DNA from: Bretschneidera sinensis
Taxonomy: Eukaryota; Streptophyta; Magnoliopsida; Brassicales; Akaniaceae
Direction of reading: 5' to 3'
Length of the DNA: 64,000 bases
Assembly (NCBI GenBank): GCA_023935145.1
Contig: CM043700.1
Coordinates: forward strand, 26,541,501-26,605,500
The position numbers were made by a program, and so were the translations under genes. Shown here piece after piece: positions 11,331 to 23,334 of the stretch; position 1 is the stretch's first letter; each line of letters opens with the position of its first letter. The notes under the pieces were generated by a model. That model saw only the letters and a program-made list of their open reading frames with translations. It had not been told where the DNA came from and made no database searches.

Positions 11331-12205
11331 AAAAGATTCTCTCTTTTGGTTCTTGGTCTCTTGTGTCGTTGTCGGCTTTATTGAAGAGGAGTTGTGGGCT
11401 TGGTGAGGTATTGAAGCGCATAGAGAAGCAAGGAAAGTCATTGCTTTGATTCTCCTCTCCATCTTTTGAAAGGAATAGGAGAACTTTGAATGGGGATGAG
11501 AAGTCAATTGTGGCTACTAAGGTAGGTGGTTGCACACTTAATTTTTGGTTCAATGGGTGTCTTTTTGTAAATAACATGAACCTTATAGAATTTATTGAAT
11601 TTTTGCCATGTAGATAATAGAGGGTTTCACCCCTTTGTGCTAATAATACGCATATTTACTCACCAATATATATAGCATCTAAGACTGCTTCTTCTGAGTG
11701 AAAAATATTCTGGTGAAGTCTCAAGTTTCTTTCCCACCAACATAATATAGGCATTTCAAGCAAAGATTCATTAGGATAGCCACCCATGCTTTGCCCTTGA
11801 ACTGGTTTTTGGCACAATTATATTCTTTTTCTCAAATTTGCAGCTTTCCTCATAATAGCACCTTTAATCCAAGTTTTCTGCAAGACAGTGTTTGAGTAGC
11901 TGAAACTGGAGAAGATGTGGTCTCTAGTTTCTGTTCCCTTGCTACACTGTAAACAAGTTCTGCTTTCCATAAACCCCCAACTTTCCTGTATTTGGAAAGT
12001 CTATCAAGGACAGCTAGCCTGCATATGAAACTATGCTTTGGAACAAAATGTGAAAACCAGATCAATTTATGCCAATCAACCTTGTTTTAAGCTCTAATAG
12101 CTTGCCATGTTACTTTTTCCTGGAACTTTCCATGAGCTGGAGAAAATTAACTTGCCACTTGAGTTCAGAGATTTGAATCTAATTTGGTTTCTTAGTGGTT
12201 GTCAG
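11331..12205 (+). other. Rest of intron 3, nothing recognised
   Basis: No further coding domain could be recognised between the copia fragment and exon 4. The acceptor at 12204-12205 is preceded by a T-rich stretch. Confidence 0.45.
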
Positions 12206-12768
12206 CCTGTTCGGAGGGGCACAATGGGGGTGTGACAACAGCGGGACTCCTAGCTACGGCAGCAGCTGGCAGTGTCATTGGACTGACATTTCTTCTCATT
12301 GGATATTTTACCACGAAATGTACATATGATGTAGCTCTGAAGCAGCTGTTGGTTATACCTCTGTCTGCATCGGCAGGACTGTGGAAGTGTCATAGATTCT
12401 TTCTTAGGAGCCACCCTTCAATGCAGTGGATTCTGCACTGTTCGCAACAAGGTAGGTTTAACATTTCTTAAAAGATTTTACCACCAGTTGATTACAAGAG
12501 ATTCTGCCACCAAATCAGCAGAAGCCTTCTAGTGCAGGAATAATGTTTTATAACGTGTGCTTACTGCTAGTACCGAGTTAATTCTTAAAAATTCAGGCTC
12601 AGGAATTTCTGATTCTCTTGGCAGGTTGTTGGGAAACCAGGGCCAACAGTGAAGAAGATTTCAGGTCTTACCATTCTTGATAACTATGCTGTAAACCTTG
12701 TTTCGATACTGCTGACTTCCATTGCCTCTACGTGTACATTTTCTGAATCCATATTTTCATCTTATTAA

Positions 12769-15576
12769 TATTGTCAGTTGGAGATTAGAGTTCAGATTAT
12801 GTAATTGTGGAATGATGTGTAACATCAAAAACAAATGTCCACGCATGGTACATGCTGAGGATCTTAGGATCTGTTTGTCACTTGCTGTTATTTTCAGTCA
12901 GTGGTTAATGCCAATGTTCAAAGGAAGATTTTTGTAATTTCTCTATTTAATCGGACAGCACAAAGTGATGTTCTTTTATCATAAGATGGTTACTCTGGTG
13001 TCTTTAAAAAAACACAATTTGTCTAATGTTATAAACATAATCATTTGGTGGTAAAATTTATGCATATAGAGATAAAAAACATGTACATTTATCATCAATG
13101 TTTTTGACTTTTTAAAAATTTATCACCAAATGAATATGTTTCTTATCAAACATAAATTATCTTTTCTTTTTGCACTAAAATTTAATTTATCATAAAGTAA
13201 ATTATTCTTGTAATATGCCCTTGTTGAGTACAACTCAAGGATCTCGAGGCTCTTTATTTACTTGTAGGCATGCCTAATGATGAGCCTTAATAAATGAATA
13301 AATTTAGAATTGTGCACTTGATACATTGTGAGTAATGTTTTCATTTTTTTGCTTTTTGCGGGTCCCCCTCCCCCAAAAAGAAAAGGAAAGCAAGAGTTAA
13401 ACCCAATTACTTCTCCATTTAAATTCTTTGCTCCCGTTGTATTAGGACATCATTGTCCCATACTAGTATTATTGGGAATAAACGAAGAATTAAGTGAGGG
13501 AGGGAGGGAGGGAGGGAGGGAGCCAAAGAAAGAAAGAATATTTTGATTAAAATAATTTTTTTTGTTTTTTATTTTGTGAAATTGATTTATAAATTTTATC
13601 TATTTTGATACAATTTGTAATATGTTAATTCAATTACATAATGAATTTATTTACGAATAAATTTTATATATTTTTTTTTATTTTTCAAACATAACAAATC
13701 TAAAATTACAAATGAGTTTCATAAAATTATATAATTCATTTATTTCAAACATAGAGTTAGTGAAATCGGATGGTAAACACTACAGCATTCTACATCGGGC
13801 AGAGACATCTAATTCTCATTTTAGCTATGTTTCTTTTCGGTCAAAAGATTAAAATGTGCTAAATGGGGTGGTTGTGCTTTGATCTCTTCAATATGTTACT
13901 AAATTTGAGATTTATTTTGCAAACATACAAAAAGTGAACTGAAAATGGAAATCAAAATAATCAAAGACTGTGACAAGAGGAACACTTAACAACCTCCTTA
14001 TACAAATTAATTGTGAAACTAAAAATAAACATGAAATGATTAGAAGGAACATCAATAATAAGAAGAAGGGGAGTAATAGAAATGATAGTTAGACGCACCA
14101 AGGATAAAAAAAACAGCATTTCTCCTCATGGCTCCTCCTGACATGATCATAGTTATGAACCTGGTGGTGCAAACATTTTTATGTTTTATGTTCATGGCGA
14201 GACACTAATAATTAATTTATAGATAGTGCAGTGCAGGTCATATCAAGAGCGACCAACTTATTTCGAAAAAGGAGTTTCACACCACACCCCTCATGGCACA
14301 TCACAGAGCTGAGTACATGATACCACACCAAAGTCTTAATTACCATTTTTTCTGTGAGTGCCTTATCGTAAAGATACCATCGTGTGTATTTGAATTCCAT
14401 TGTAAGCGACAATACTTTTTTTTTGTTGGCATTGTTCTTTCCTTTTTTTTAGAACTTGTTTGGTATGAAGTTGTTTGTTTCTTATAAACAAAAGTTAAGT
14501 TAAACACATGATTTATGAAATAGTTTACGTTTTTAAAAATTATTTTCATTATTGTTTTACTAAACACTAAATAATTTGTAGTTTCACGATTAATTTATAA
14601 ACATTTTTAATAAAGTAGTTTATATTTTTAACAGACTGTTTTCACTCATATTTTACGAAACACTAAACATTTTATAACTTTATTATTATGTTATCATAAT
14701 TATTCTAAAAACCATAAATTGTTTTTATATGAAAACCATGAATGTAAAAAAAAAAATGAACAATACACGAGAAAACTAAAAAATTTCTTTAATAAATGGA
14801 CCAAACAACAGGAGATAATCTTCCTCATCTCATAAATCCCTGTAACTCATACAAGTACTCGATAAAAACATCAAAGAAAAAAATACCAATTATGCTAGCT
14901 GGCACATGTAATAGAGAAGGAAATGCCTGGCTTCCTTTTAAGGTAGCAAGTAGCCAACATAGTGAAGACAGTTTGTAAATAGTTTAACTCATCTCATGTG
15001 CGAGACATGGCTTTTCCTCATTTAAAGAACTTGCTTCTCTGATCACTTGGCGTTAAGGTGTTGCATTTATCAAGGTGGGAGGCAATTTTCCCCATGGGTC
15101 TGTCAAAATTATTTTTCCTCCATAAAGGGTACTAAATATACACTACTTGAATCTAACAACTCAAAAATTACCATAAATCTGAAGATAGAGTTTAGAAAAC
15201 CTATGTACATAAAATAACCAAGGCAACGAGTTTGAATGTTCTTGCTATAGTAAGGAAGAAAAGCAGGATCTCCATGCCCTGAACAAGGAGAAGTGATACA
15301 ACTCTTCAAAGAATAAAATATGGGCAACAAACAAACAGCCCTGGGTATCGAATATAACCATAACATGAGGCAAGGGGCTCTTCCAGCCAAACACCTTAAT
15401 CATGCCTAATAGCCCTGCACAGCAGTGTCTCACTATGTAACACAATCTCTCTAACTCTTGGCACAAATAAAAATCCTATTGGCGTCACAACTTGACCGAA
15501 TTCAAGGAACGAACTTCCAGTGACCGACCAACTAATATATTTTCTTCATTTTTTCCAAAATATGTTACTTGAGCAA
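12769..15576. other. Intergenic region
   Basis: AT-rich sequence without a supported gene. It contains a (GAGG)n run at 13496-13523. It also has a loosely repeated pair (about 14524-14572 and 14612-14668) sharing TTTTACTAAACACTAAA-like words, suggesting a decayed MITE. The right end up to 15576 should hold the 3' untranslated region of the minus-strand B' gene. Confidence 0.45.
13496..13523. repeat. (GAGG)n microsatellite
   Basis: About seven tandem copies of the tetranucleotide GAGG/GGGA. Confidence 0.95.
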
Positions 15577-17636
15577 TCAGCAGGCAACAGAACACGGGGC
15601 AAGGTTTAACGGAGCTAAAGTAGTAGCAGCTGCAGCTTGGAAACCAGCAGCAGTTTCGAGGCGTTCCCATGTCAGTTTTCTCTTCTCAGCTTCCACACAT
15701 AACATTGAATTTTCCTGCTCCCATCTATTTTGGCTGGCAAGCACTAAATCTTCATCCATCTCACATAACATCTTCTTTAAGTTTTGTGTCAGGTTAAGTA
15801 CAGCTTGGTTCCAGTGATTCTGGGTGTTACTCTCAAGAGCTGAGAAGACCATAGGCACAATTACCTGCCGGTTATGTGTAATAAGATTATGGATGTGCTC
15901 ATTGTTCCATAGTAAGTGGGCTCGTTCAGCAACCTGAAAATGTTTAAGGAAAAGAGATCGGTGAAAATTACTTCATCGTTCTTTGAGCAGGGCCTCTAAT
16001 AAGTGATAACAATCTAATCAACAGCTCCTAGACATGAATAATCCCATTGACTACACAGATTTGTTAAGTCTAGCGAAATGCTAATTACAACAAATGCATC
16101 CAACTATATGATGACTGTTATTAACAAAGGTTTCATTTCATGTCTGTCAACCAGTTCGCTTTTTTCCCAAGGACATATCACTTCTTACTCTTTATTTCGG
16201 AACTATTGCTTTCATAACTACAATAAAAAAAAGAAAAGAAAATCACTTATCAGAAAAAAAGAGCAAAGCATACGAAATCCATTTAGAATGTCTAAACCAT
16301 CTTTATATGAGATATACTATCAAACAGAAAGGAGAAACGAGAACTGAAGAGGATAAAGTTATCATATGAGATTCTTAATCATTTAATGACATGAAGCAAA
16401 AACTATGATAAAGATATTAACTAAATAAACACTTCCATAACGGGCACTTAATTATTGAAGAGGCAGATTTACCTGGTAATGGGAACTATTAAGGCAGCAT
16501 CTTATACGCCGAAAAAGAGGGATCATGATCTTTTGAAACTCAACCATGCATGTCATTTCCAAAACCTCTTCTAACTCACTTATGAACATCAACTCCTTTT
16601 GGCTATTTGTCACTGGCCAGTACTTCAACAGTCCCTGAATCACGGTACTAGCCAGCTTTGGATCCTTGTCTATAAACTGTACAACACAATATGTTAATTG
16701 TTGATGATAAACGCCTGCTGATTTGGGCTTGTGCAGCGGAATTAGAGCCCTCCACAGGAATATTTTGTGTTCCTCCTTCAGCGGCAAGGCAAACCCACTA
16801 ATAACACTCCCAAAAATCTCCAACAGCTCAGCAATTCCATTATGTCGTTCAGTTTCAAAAACAAAACGATAGATGATATTGCTAACAGCTTTTCTGATAA
16901 AAGGTCGGTGTACCATAAATTTCCCATAAATCCTATGCAGAATTGTTTTCAAACAGTCTTTCTCTCTTGGGTCCTCAGAATCAAAGAGATCAAGTAATCT
17001 CAATATAAAACAATGATCTACGTACTTCTTTGACACCTTTACATCAAGAGAATTGTAGCTTATAAACCGAAGGAGTAGATCATACACAATTTGCAAATGA
17101 GACCAGGCAGGATCAAACATTGGTTCTTCATCCTCTGTTTCAACCCCAGTACCATTTGAACGGTACTTAGGTGGGAAGACCCTAAACAGGTTAATTGCGC
17201 ACATTTTACACATTGCAGCAACCACTGGCTCAGTGAACTTTGCAGATCCAGAAGAAACAAAATCAACAAGCTCTATCAACGTTTGACGTTTAAGATCTTG
17301 CTCAACAGTATTCTTATCTTGATCACTGAAATCAGAGACCTCACAGCAGATATTCAACTTACTGATGAATAGGTTCTGCTTCTGCGGATTTGAAACATCT
17401 TTGAAGGATAGATTGGGCTCCACTGCCTCCACTCCAGCCATGATGCTTGAAGGAAAAACAGCTGAAGATACCCGTTTAACAACACTTAATCGACTCGTGA
17501 GACTATTCCCACCATTTGTACATTGGTTACCATTTCCCGAGTTGGAAGTATGGTTGCCAGAGTCGATGTCAACAGAATCTATTTGGCCATACTTAGATGA
17601 TTTCCGTGGGAGTTTGCTTAGAATTTGTTTGAGCAT
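15577..17636 (-). CDS. PP2A B' (B56) regulatory subunit, eta/theta-like
   Basis: Two coding exons on the minus strand, 17636-16473 and 15933-15577, join at CAG|gtaaat and ttttcag|GTT to give 506 residues, the usual B' length. The B56 HEAT-repeat domain starts near residue 75 and includes [18 protein letters not shown] (about 174-191), [12 protein letters not shown] (214-225), [17 protein letters not shown] (234-250), [20 protein letters not shown] (267-286) and LIPLHKPKS (298-306). B' subunits bind the PP2A A/C core and choose substrates in cytosol, nucleus or organelles. The start [15 protein letters not shown] matches the plant clade opening; the open frame runs 55 codons further upstream, but that part resembles no family member and is probably leader or intron. 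The C-terminus ends SVAC, close to the eta/theta subgroup as I remember it. No lesion seen. Confidence 0.93.
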
Positions 17637-17665
17637 TGTGGCAAGTTTGAGCAAGGCCTGGGCCA
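17637..17665 (-). other. Probable 5' UTR segment of the B' gene
   Basis: A candidate acceptor gttacag|TGG lies 29 bases upstream of the ATG on the minus strand, so the start codon would sit near the beginning of the second exon. Leader introns are usual in this family. An acceptor further upstream cannot be excluded. Confidence 0.45.
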
Positions 17666-18902
17666 CTGTAACAGCGATTGACTCAATACATAAAATATCA
17701 TAAAGGTGAGGGGAAGGAGCTGCTAGTAATATACTAGGAGAACTGATGCAGCCTAGGATGCAGAGTGTTTCAAAGCATTTCAGCAAGAAAATCATCCACA
17801 TATAATAATTTAGAAATCATGATTCAGTGGCCAGCAAAAAGAACCGTACTGAAATTCTAATGAGCAAGAATTTTATCTGAGGCTTAAATTCTCATGAGGG
17901 CACAATACCTGCAAATTCAGCACTTAGTGCATATATAATAAGTGTACATTGAATGAGTTCGAAATAAAGAACGCTATGAATGAAGCAACTCCAGGGCTAA
18001 CAACACAACATCATGATGCCAACGATGGCCAAGTAGAGATGAAATCAGCGTGAATCTGAAAAATGGGATTGGTGGCTTAAGGACCCAAAGAAATGATGGC
18101 TAAAATATTTTTTAAAAAAACAAGATCAAGACTCCTTTAGGCATTTGGGAATTGCAAATACTGTAAGTTATAACAGAAAAACACCAAAACTGTTGCTTTT
18201 TGGGCTACAACGATATTTAACTTTTTTTTACTATAACTTAGTTGATAGAAAAAATGCATACTCCTCCAGAAATGATTTCTTTGAGGTCGTCATTTTCTTA
18301 CCGACTCCTTTCAGATCATGCTTTCTTGGCGCATTACATGCTCTCTCTCTTTTTTTTTTTTTTTTCCTTTTTTTGCCAAATAAAGAGTCTGAGATTAAAA
18401 ACTCTTAACGATCACAAAAAAGTATTACAGTATCCATGCTCGAATTGCCGTTGGCAACACCCAGTAAACAGAAAACCAGATCAAGGCTACAGCAACCAGC
18501 TTAACGACAGGAAAATTCAAAAAGAAAATCGCCAAAACAAGATGGTCATAAAATAAAAAAGAAACAGAGGCATCCTGCTAACAATGACTCAAAAAGGACT
18601 TGAAAATAAGCCTATGGTTTTGACCATAATAGGATAACTGGAGGATAGAACTTTAGATCTGGGTCAATAATGAGACCAAGATGGTAAATCACTAAGGATC
18701 TACACCAAATCATAAGGACAAAAGCCCAGATCTTAATTATAAAAACAAGGACATTATAGGCAATCCATAAGCTTCACAGGTTAAACATTAACTAGAATTG
18801 TACAACCAGCATATAATGTAACTTTAAATTTGACAAGGAAACAGATTTCTGCAGAGCGAAGCTACAATAAAGGTTAGCAGAGGGAGGGAGAAAGAGTAAA
18901 AA

Positions 18903-19271
18903 CCTGTTCTTTTTTAGCTGTCAAGAATCAGATAAGGAGTGTCAAGAGATAGATCTTGGGCAAAGAAGAGAGATTGATTGAAATGAAATTCATTTCAACC
19001 TTAAAATGGTGTTGAGATATTTTGAGTAAGCGAGGACATATTCCACTTGTTATGTTGAATGGGAGGATTTTGATTTTGATAAAGTAGAGTTCTTTGCTGT
19101 TGTTGGATCTCCATGAAAGATGAACAAGAGATCCTCGATTGAAGAGAATAAGAGGTGTGGCATTTTATGAGATTTGCAGGTATCAGTCACCACCAGGACG
19201 GGGTAAAAAGAAAGGAATAGTAAAATAATCAGTCTTTGGGTCCCTGTGTTAGACCAATAATACCACTCCAT
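18903..19271 (-). other. Probable 5' leader exon of the B' gene
   Basis: On the minus strand this stretch is CT-rich towards its 3' end and closes at AACAG|gtttttac, a possible donor at 18902-18901. A leader exon here would leave an intron of about 1.2 kb before the coding exon. The 5' edge and the transcription start are not visible; only RNA evidence could settle it. Confidence 0.35.
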
Positions 19272-19978
19272 GTAAGCTCACACCGCATTTTATTGAGCTT
19301 TATTAGATTTCTTTTGGAATTTTTTCATTTCAAGTTTGAAAACTTCTTTTCGTATAGAAAAACACGTTAATCAACTGAGTCAGTGACACTACTTTTTAAC
19401 GATAATTCTACGGATAAGATTAGATTTAGAGACATTTCATGGTAACGGTTGAGATTTGAAAATAATTTGTGGTAAAAGACATAAATATCAATGTTCACAA
19501 TTTCAATAACAATATTATAATTTAAATTTTATTTTAAGAAAATTATCAATGATTATTATCATAAAGATGAAAACAAAAAACCTAAAAATTAATAAAATCG
19601 AAATATTTTAGCCTCAAATGCATGTCATATCAAATCTTAGGTTTAGCCTAAACAATGGAGGAATACTTGATTAGATCGTGTCTAAATTTGAAACTTTATT
19701 GGTAATTTTAGAGAACTCTATTGATAATATCATTCTTTAGGTCTCACACTTATATTGTCATTACAAGCAAAATTTCTTAAAATTACTAATGAAGTCTCAA
19801 ACGGATTTAAAACTAATGTTTTAGACTCTGTCAAGCCAAGTACTTTTGTATATGGTGTCTCTCTCCTCGGAAACTACGGGTTTTGTCGAAGTCCCAAAAG
19901 TTATTGTGTAGGGCAAGTTTGTCTTGACTCTAGGTTTAGGTTTAAACCTCTCTCTCCTTTGTTAGTTTGAGGTTTTGA
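19272..19978. other. Probable B' gene upstream region, nothing else recognised
   Basis: AT-rich sequence upstream of the B' leader. No clear TATA box could be chosen with confidence. An open frame at 19755-19970 has no recognisable domain. Confidence 0.4.
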
Positions 19979-20263
19979 TGTGGAGATGGAGAGAGATTTG
20001 AATGCATTGTGGATAAATCTTAAACTAACAGAGGGGGAAAGTGAGGAGCTTGAGACTGAGGGATAGGTAAGAGCGGGATAGGTTTTTATGTATAATTGGC
20101 AATTGCAAAACCACTAGAAAAAAGAGTTATGTTTAATTTTAAAGATGAGAGCATGGCACGATGGATATCATTGAAGCATGAGATGTTACCATTGTTTTGT
20201 TATGCATGTCGGATGTTGAGACATAGGGTGAAAGAATGCCCAATAGATAAAAAAGGGGGATAA
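19979..20263 (+). pseudogene. LINE ORF1 relic, 5' part with zinc knuckle
   Basis: The start resembles plant LINE ORF1 proteins (EMERDLNALWINLKLTEGE, about 19985). The end encodes WISLKHEMLPLFCYACRMLR, a CCHC knuckle closing at VKEC near 20240. The long middle domain (DUF4283) is nearly all missing, which points to an internal deletion around 20080-20140. The frame is then cut by the left LTR of copia element 2 and resumes at 27055. Confidence 0.7.
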
Positions 20264-20341
20264 TGTTAAATTAATCTTGATGCTAATACACAAATAATTA
20301 ATGATACAGCCAAGATCTTTTCATATTAAACTTGTCAAGAA

Positions 20342-20398
<57 letters not shown>

Positions 20399-20821
20399 AG
20401 AAGATGAGTTAGAAACAAACCGGAATCCATTGCAAGCAAGCCTCCTTGGGTTGATCTTCTAAGACTACAGGGAGAACTACCTTTGGTATGGGAACCAATC
20501 AACTGAATGTTAGAGGGGAGGGAGAAGAAATGTTTGTTTCAATAAAATTTAACGTGCGTTAAACACCCTCTCCTTATGTCTATTTATATCCCTGTGCCTT
20601 AGGGACCATAACCCTAACAGTTACCTCACACATGTGCATTGGGTGTTTGGCCCATTAACAAAGACCCATACCACATCAGGTTTCTACACATAAGGTGGCC
20701 CATACTAAAGAACCTTGATACTTTGGAGACCCATAAAAATTATATCACTTAATTGGGTCCTTTATTAGATAACGGGTCTACATGTACAATGTTATAACAT
20801 ATCTGAACCCAAATTCCAACA
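20264..20821 (-). repeat. 3' LTR of copia element 2
   Basis: By eye it matches 26529-27054 closely over its whole length. Most of the 32-bp length difference comes from a longer TA run (20345-20396) in this copy. Confidence 0.93.
20345..20396. repeat. (TA)n microsatellite inside an LTR
   Basis: About 26 TA units here, against about 10 at the same place in the partner LTR (26609-26628). Confidence 0.95.
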
Positions 20822-20832
20822 ATCTCCCACTT
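20822..20832 (-). other. Polypurine tract of copia element 2
   Basis: On the minus strand AAGTGGGAGAT directly precedes the TG of the LTR. Confidence 0.8.
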
Positions 20833-21299
20833 GGGTTACATATGTTATCCTTTATATTGTACATTAAGATAACCTTAATTGAGCTCATTTGTGCTATCTA
20901 AACCAAAATATCCAACAAAAATCTGGTCCATTAACCATATCAATATAGGATCAAAGCAGCCTTTATCACATTTATCGCAACAAGACCCATCAATGGTCAC
21001 AATACTAACACAATTAACAACATAGATCTAGTATGGATGTGTAGTATGGAAACTACATGAAACATGATCTTAAACATGTCAATTTCCAACTAGTCCTTCA
21101 TATGACTCAAAAAAATTATATGAAATACTTTCAAACATTAAATGCAAAACTGCAATGAAAGTCATCATAGAGTAATCAAAAGTACATAATCCAAAGTCTG
21201 TACAGAACAACATAACCATGTCAATTAAGCAAAAGTAAAAGGTTAAATACAAACTCCCACTATACGGGCATATGGTCCAAAAGAACAACACCCATGTGA

Positions 21300-21856
21300 G
21301 CAACATGCTTATGAAACACTATGGGTGGCAAACCTTTAGTAAGCGGATCCGCAATCATAGAGTTTGTACTGATATGCTCAATTGACACTTGAGAATTCTA
21401 GACTCTCTCTTTGACAACTAGAAACTTGATGTCAATATGCTTTGACCTCGACGGGCTTCGGTTGTTCTTGGAATACAACTCACCAGCCTTATTATCACAA
21501 TAAATCGTTAATGGTCTATCAATACCATCAACCGTGCGCAGCCCACTGATAAAATTTCACAGCTATATTCCCTATTTTGATGCCTCATAGCAAGCTATGG
21601 ACTCTGCCTTCATGGTGGAAGTAGCTATGAATGACTGTTTCACACTCTTCCATGATATAGCTCCTCTAGCTAACATAAAGACATAGCCAGAAGTGGATCT
21701 CCTACTATCGAGACACCCAGCAAAATCAGAGTCTGAATACCCAACGATCTCCAAAAGATCCGATCTCCGATATATGAGCATATAATCCTTCGTTCTCTGT
21801 AGATATCTCATAACCCGTTTAGCTGCTTTCCAATGATCCACGCCCGGGTTACTCAA
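21300..21856 (-). pseudogene. Copia RNase H domain, element 2
   Basis: A 94-codon open stretch (21572-21856) contains PGVDHWKAAKRVMRYLQRTK, GYSDSDFAGCLDSRRSTSGY and ATSTMKAESIACYEASK, the standard copia RNase H words including the DSDFAG acidic site. Stops follow, but IYCDNKAGELYSKN and SKHIDIKFLVVKERV can be followed down to about 21400. It lies between RT and the purine tract. Two or more stops break the frame. Confidence 0.85.
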
Positions 21857-22050
21857 ATATCTGCCTAGAATTCCAACAATGTACGCAATGTCCGGTCACG
21901 TACATACTTGCGCATACATGAGACTTCCAACAGCCGAAGCATAGGGATATTTCTCCATTTCCTTCTTCTCAAGTTCATTTTTCGGACATTAGAGCAAACT
22001 AAACTTATCACCCTTTGCCACAGGTGCACAACCACTCATGCTAAATCTAC

Positions 22051-23334
22051 TTAGCATTTATCAATATAGGCCTTCTGTGACAGTCTAAGCATACCTCTGG
22101 AACGATCTCTATGGATCTGTATACCCAAAACAAAGGACGCATCACCAAGATCTTTCATTTCAAATCTACTTGATAGAAATCTCTTGGTTTCATGCAATAG
22201 GCCTATATCGCTGCTTGCCAGTAGAATGTCGTCTACATATAGCACCAGGATAATAAATTTGCTCCCAATGAACTTGAGATATATGCACTGATCAACGGTG
22301 TTTTCCTTAAATCCAAATGATGTAATCACCTGATCAAATTTTCGATACCATTGTTGGGATACCTGTTTTAAGCCATAAATGGACTTTTTAAGCTTGCATA
22401 CAAGATGCTTTGAATTTTTGGACTCAAAGTTCTCCGGTTGCACCATGTATATTGTTTCTTCAATGTTTCCATTAAGAAATACTGTTTTAAAGTCTATTTG
22501 ATGTAGCTCCAAGTCATAGTGAGGTACAAGTGTCATAATGATTCTAAAAGAATCTTTCATCGAAACCGGTGAAAAAGTCTCTTTATAATCAATGCCTTCC
22601 TTTTGAGTGAAACTTTCGGCGACTAGGCGGGCCTTATACCTTTCAATGTTGCCTTTTGAATCCCGTTTGGTTTTAAATATCCATTTGCAACCAATCGGTT
22701 TCGCACCTTTGGGCAACTCTACTAAGTCCCAAACACCATTGTCATCCATTGATTTTATCTCATCCTTTATGGCTTCAATCCACTTTTCAGAATTAGGACA
22801 TTGTGTGACTTGATTAAAAGAAGTCGGATCATCTTTTAGACCCATATCAAACTCATGTTCCTGGAGATACATGACATAATCAGTCGAAATCACGTTTCTC
22901 CTTTCTCTAGTGGATCTCCTTAATGGCACTTCCACTTGAGGTTGTTGAGGTACCTCTTCATGAACCTCAAGTAGTTCCTGGTTTTGAGTAGGCGACAATT
23001 CAGGTTCTTCATCAATGCGTTGGATCTTCAGATTTGCATTTTGAATAATATCAGGTATGGATACCTGAACGTTTTCAGTTGCAACAACAGGAATGTAAAC
23101 ACATTCCTCTTCAAAATTGACTTGCTTGAGTTGGTCTCTCCCACTTAACTCAACATCCTCAATAAACTTGGCATTGCCCATTTTGAAAAAGAATCTATTA
23201 GAGGAATCATAAAATTTGAAACCTCTTGATTTTTCAGAGTATCCAACAAAATAACAGCTAACAGTCCTTGAGTCTAGCTTCTTCTCATTTGGTTTATAAG
23301 GCCGAGCCTCAACTGGACATCCCCAAACATGCAA
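22051..23334 (-). CDS. Copia polyprotein part: end of integrase plus reverse transcriptase, element 2
   Basis: An open frame of 427 residues. It begins in the integrase C-terminal region (HVWGCPVEARPYKPNEKKLD, YFVGYSEKSRGFKFYD), passes through a variable acidic linker ending RRSTRERRN, and continues into the full copia RT domain: WIEAIKDEIKSMDDNGVWDL, GCKWIFKTKRDSKGNIERYK, HQIDFKTVFLNGNIEETIYM and KKSIYGLKQVSQQWYRKFD. The catalytic box YVDD is intact at 22239-22228. The frame ends shortly after DASFVLGIQIHRD. It is the best preserved retroelement reading frame in the window, but the integrase upstream is broken, so the whole polyprotein is not continuous. Confidence 0.88.
   Translation of the reverse strand: MHVWGCPVEARPYKPNEKKLDSRTVSCYFVGYSEKSRGFKFYDSSNRFFFKMGNAKFIEDVELSGRDQLKQVNFEEECVYIPVVATENVQVSIPDIIQNANLKIQRIDEEPELSPTQNQELLEVHEEVPQQPQVEVPLRRSTRERRNVISTDYVMYLQEHEFDMGLKDDPTSFNQVTQCPNSEKWIEAIKDEIKSMDDNGVWDLVELPKGAKPIGCKWIFKTKRDSKGNIERYKARLVAESFTQKEGIDYKETFSPVSMKDSFRIIMTLVPHYDLELHQIDFKTVFLNGNIEETIYMVQPENFESKNSKHLVCKLKKSIYGLKQVSQQWYRKFDQVITSFGFKENTVDQCIYLKFIGSKFIILVLYVDDILLASSDIGLLHETKRFLSSRFEMKDLGDASFVLGIQIHRDRSRGMLRLSQKAYIDKC

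Larger units (their letters stand above)
5184..12768 (+). pseudogene. PGR: TMEM19/DUF92 membrane protein gene (PGR-like), decayed
   Basis: Five exons can be followed: 5184-5325, 5497-5610, 6364-6582, 12206-12451 and 12625-12768, all at GT/AG borders. The pieces match the plant TMEM19/DUF92 protein PGR, a small multi-pass membrane protein: METALIQPLIAALISSLISI (start), YGAMLFVFFLSSSKLTKVG (exon 2), SSELGVLSDAQPRLITTF (exon 3), AGLLATAAAGSVIGLTFLLI (exon 4) and VVGKPGPTVKKISG (exon 5). It lacks the transit peptide of its plastid relative VTE6. Lesions seen are a frameshift near 5300, TAA at 5555-5557, a frameshift near 6425-6435, another at about 12226 and another near 12382. Intron 3 is about 5.6 kb and holds copia sequence. 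Assembly error could explain single indels, but the nonsense codon and the intact neighbouring genes favour real decay. Confidence 0.75.

Noticed and set aside
11212..11577. 121-codon minus-strand open frame
   Set aside because: It lies partly antisense to a copia RT fragment and shows no family word.
5184..12768. Explaining all PGR-like lesions as sequencing error
   Set aside because: Considered, but one lesion is a nonsense substitution, and the B' and FATB genes totalling about 2.8 kb of coding sequence have no frame error. It remains possible and is listed as a test.
17365..17703. 112-codon plus-strand open frame
   Set aside because: Antisense to the first coding exon of the B' gene; no domain.
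19755..19970. 71-codon open frame before the LINE relic
   Set aside because: No domain, and it lies between the B' upstream region and the LINE without support.
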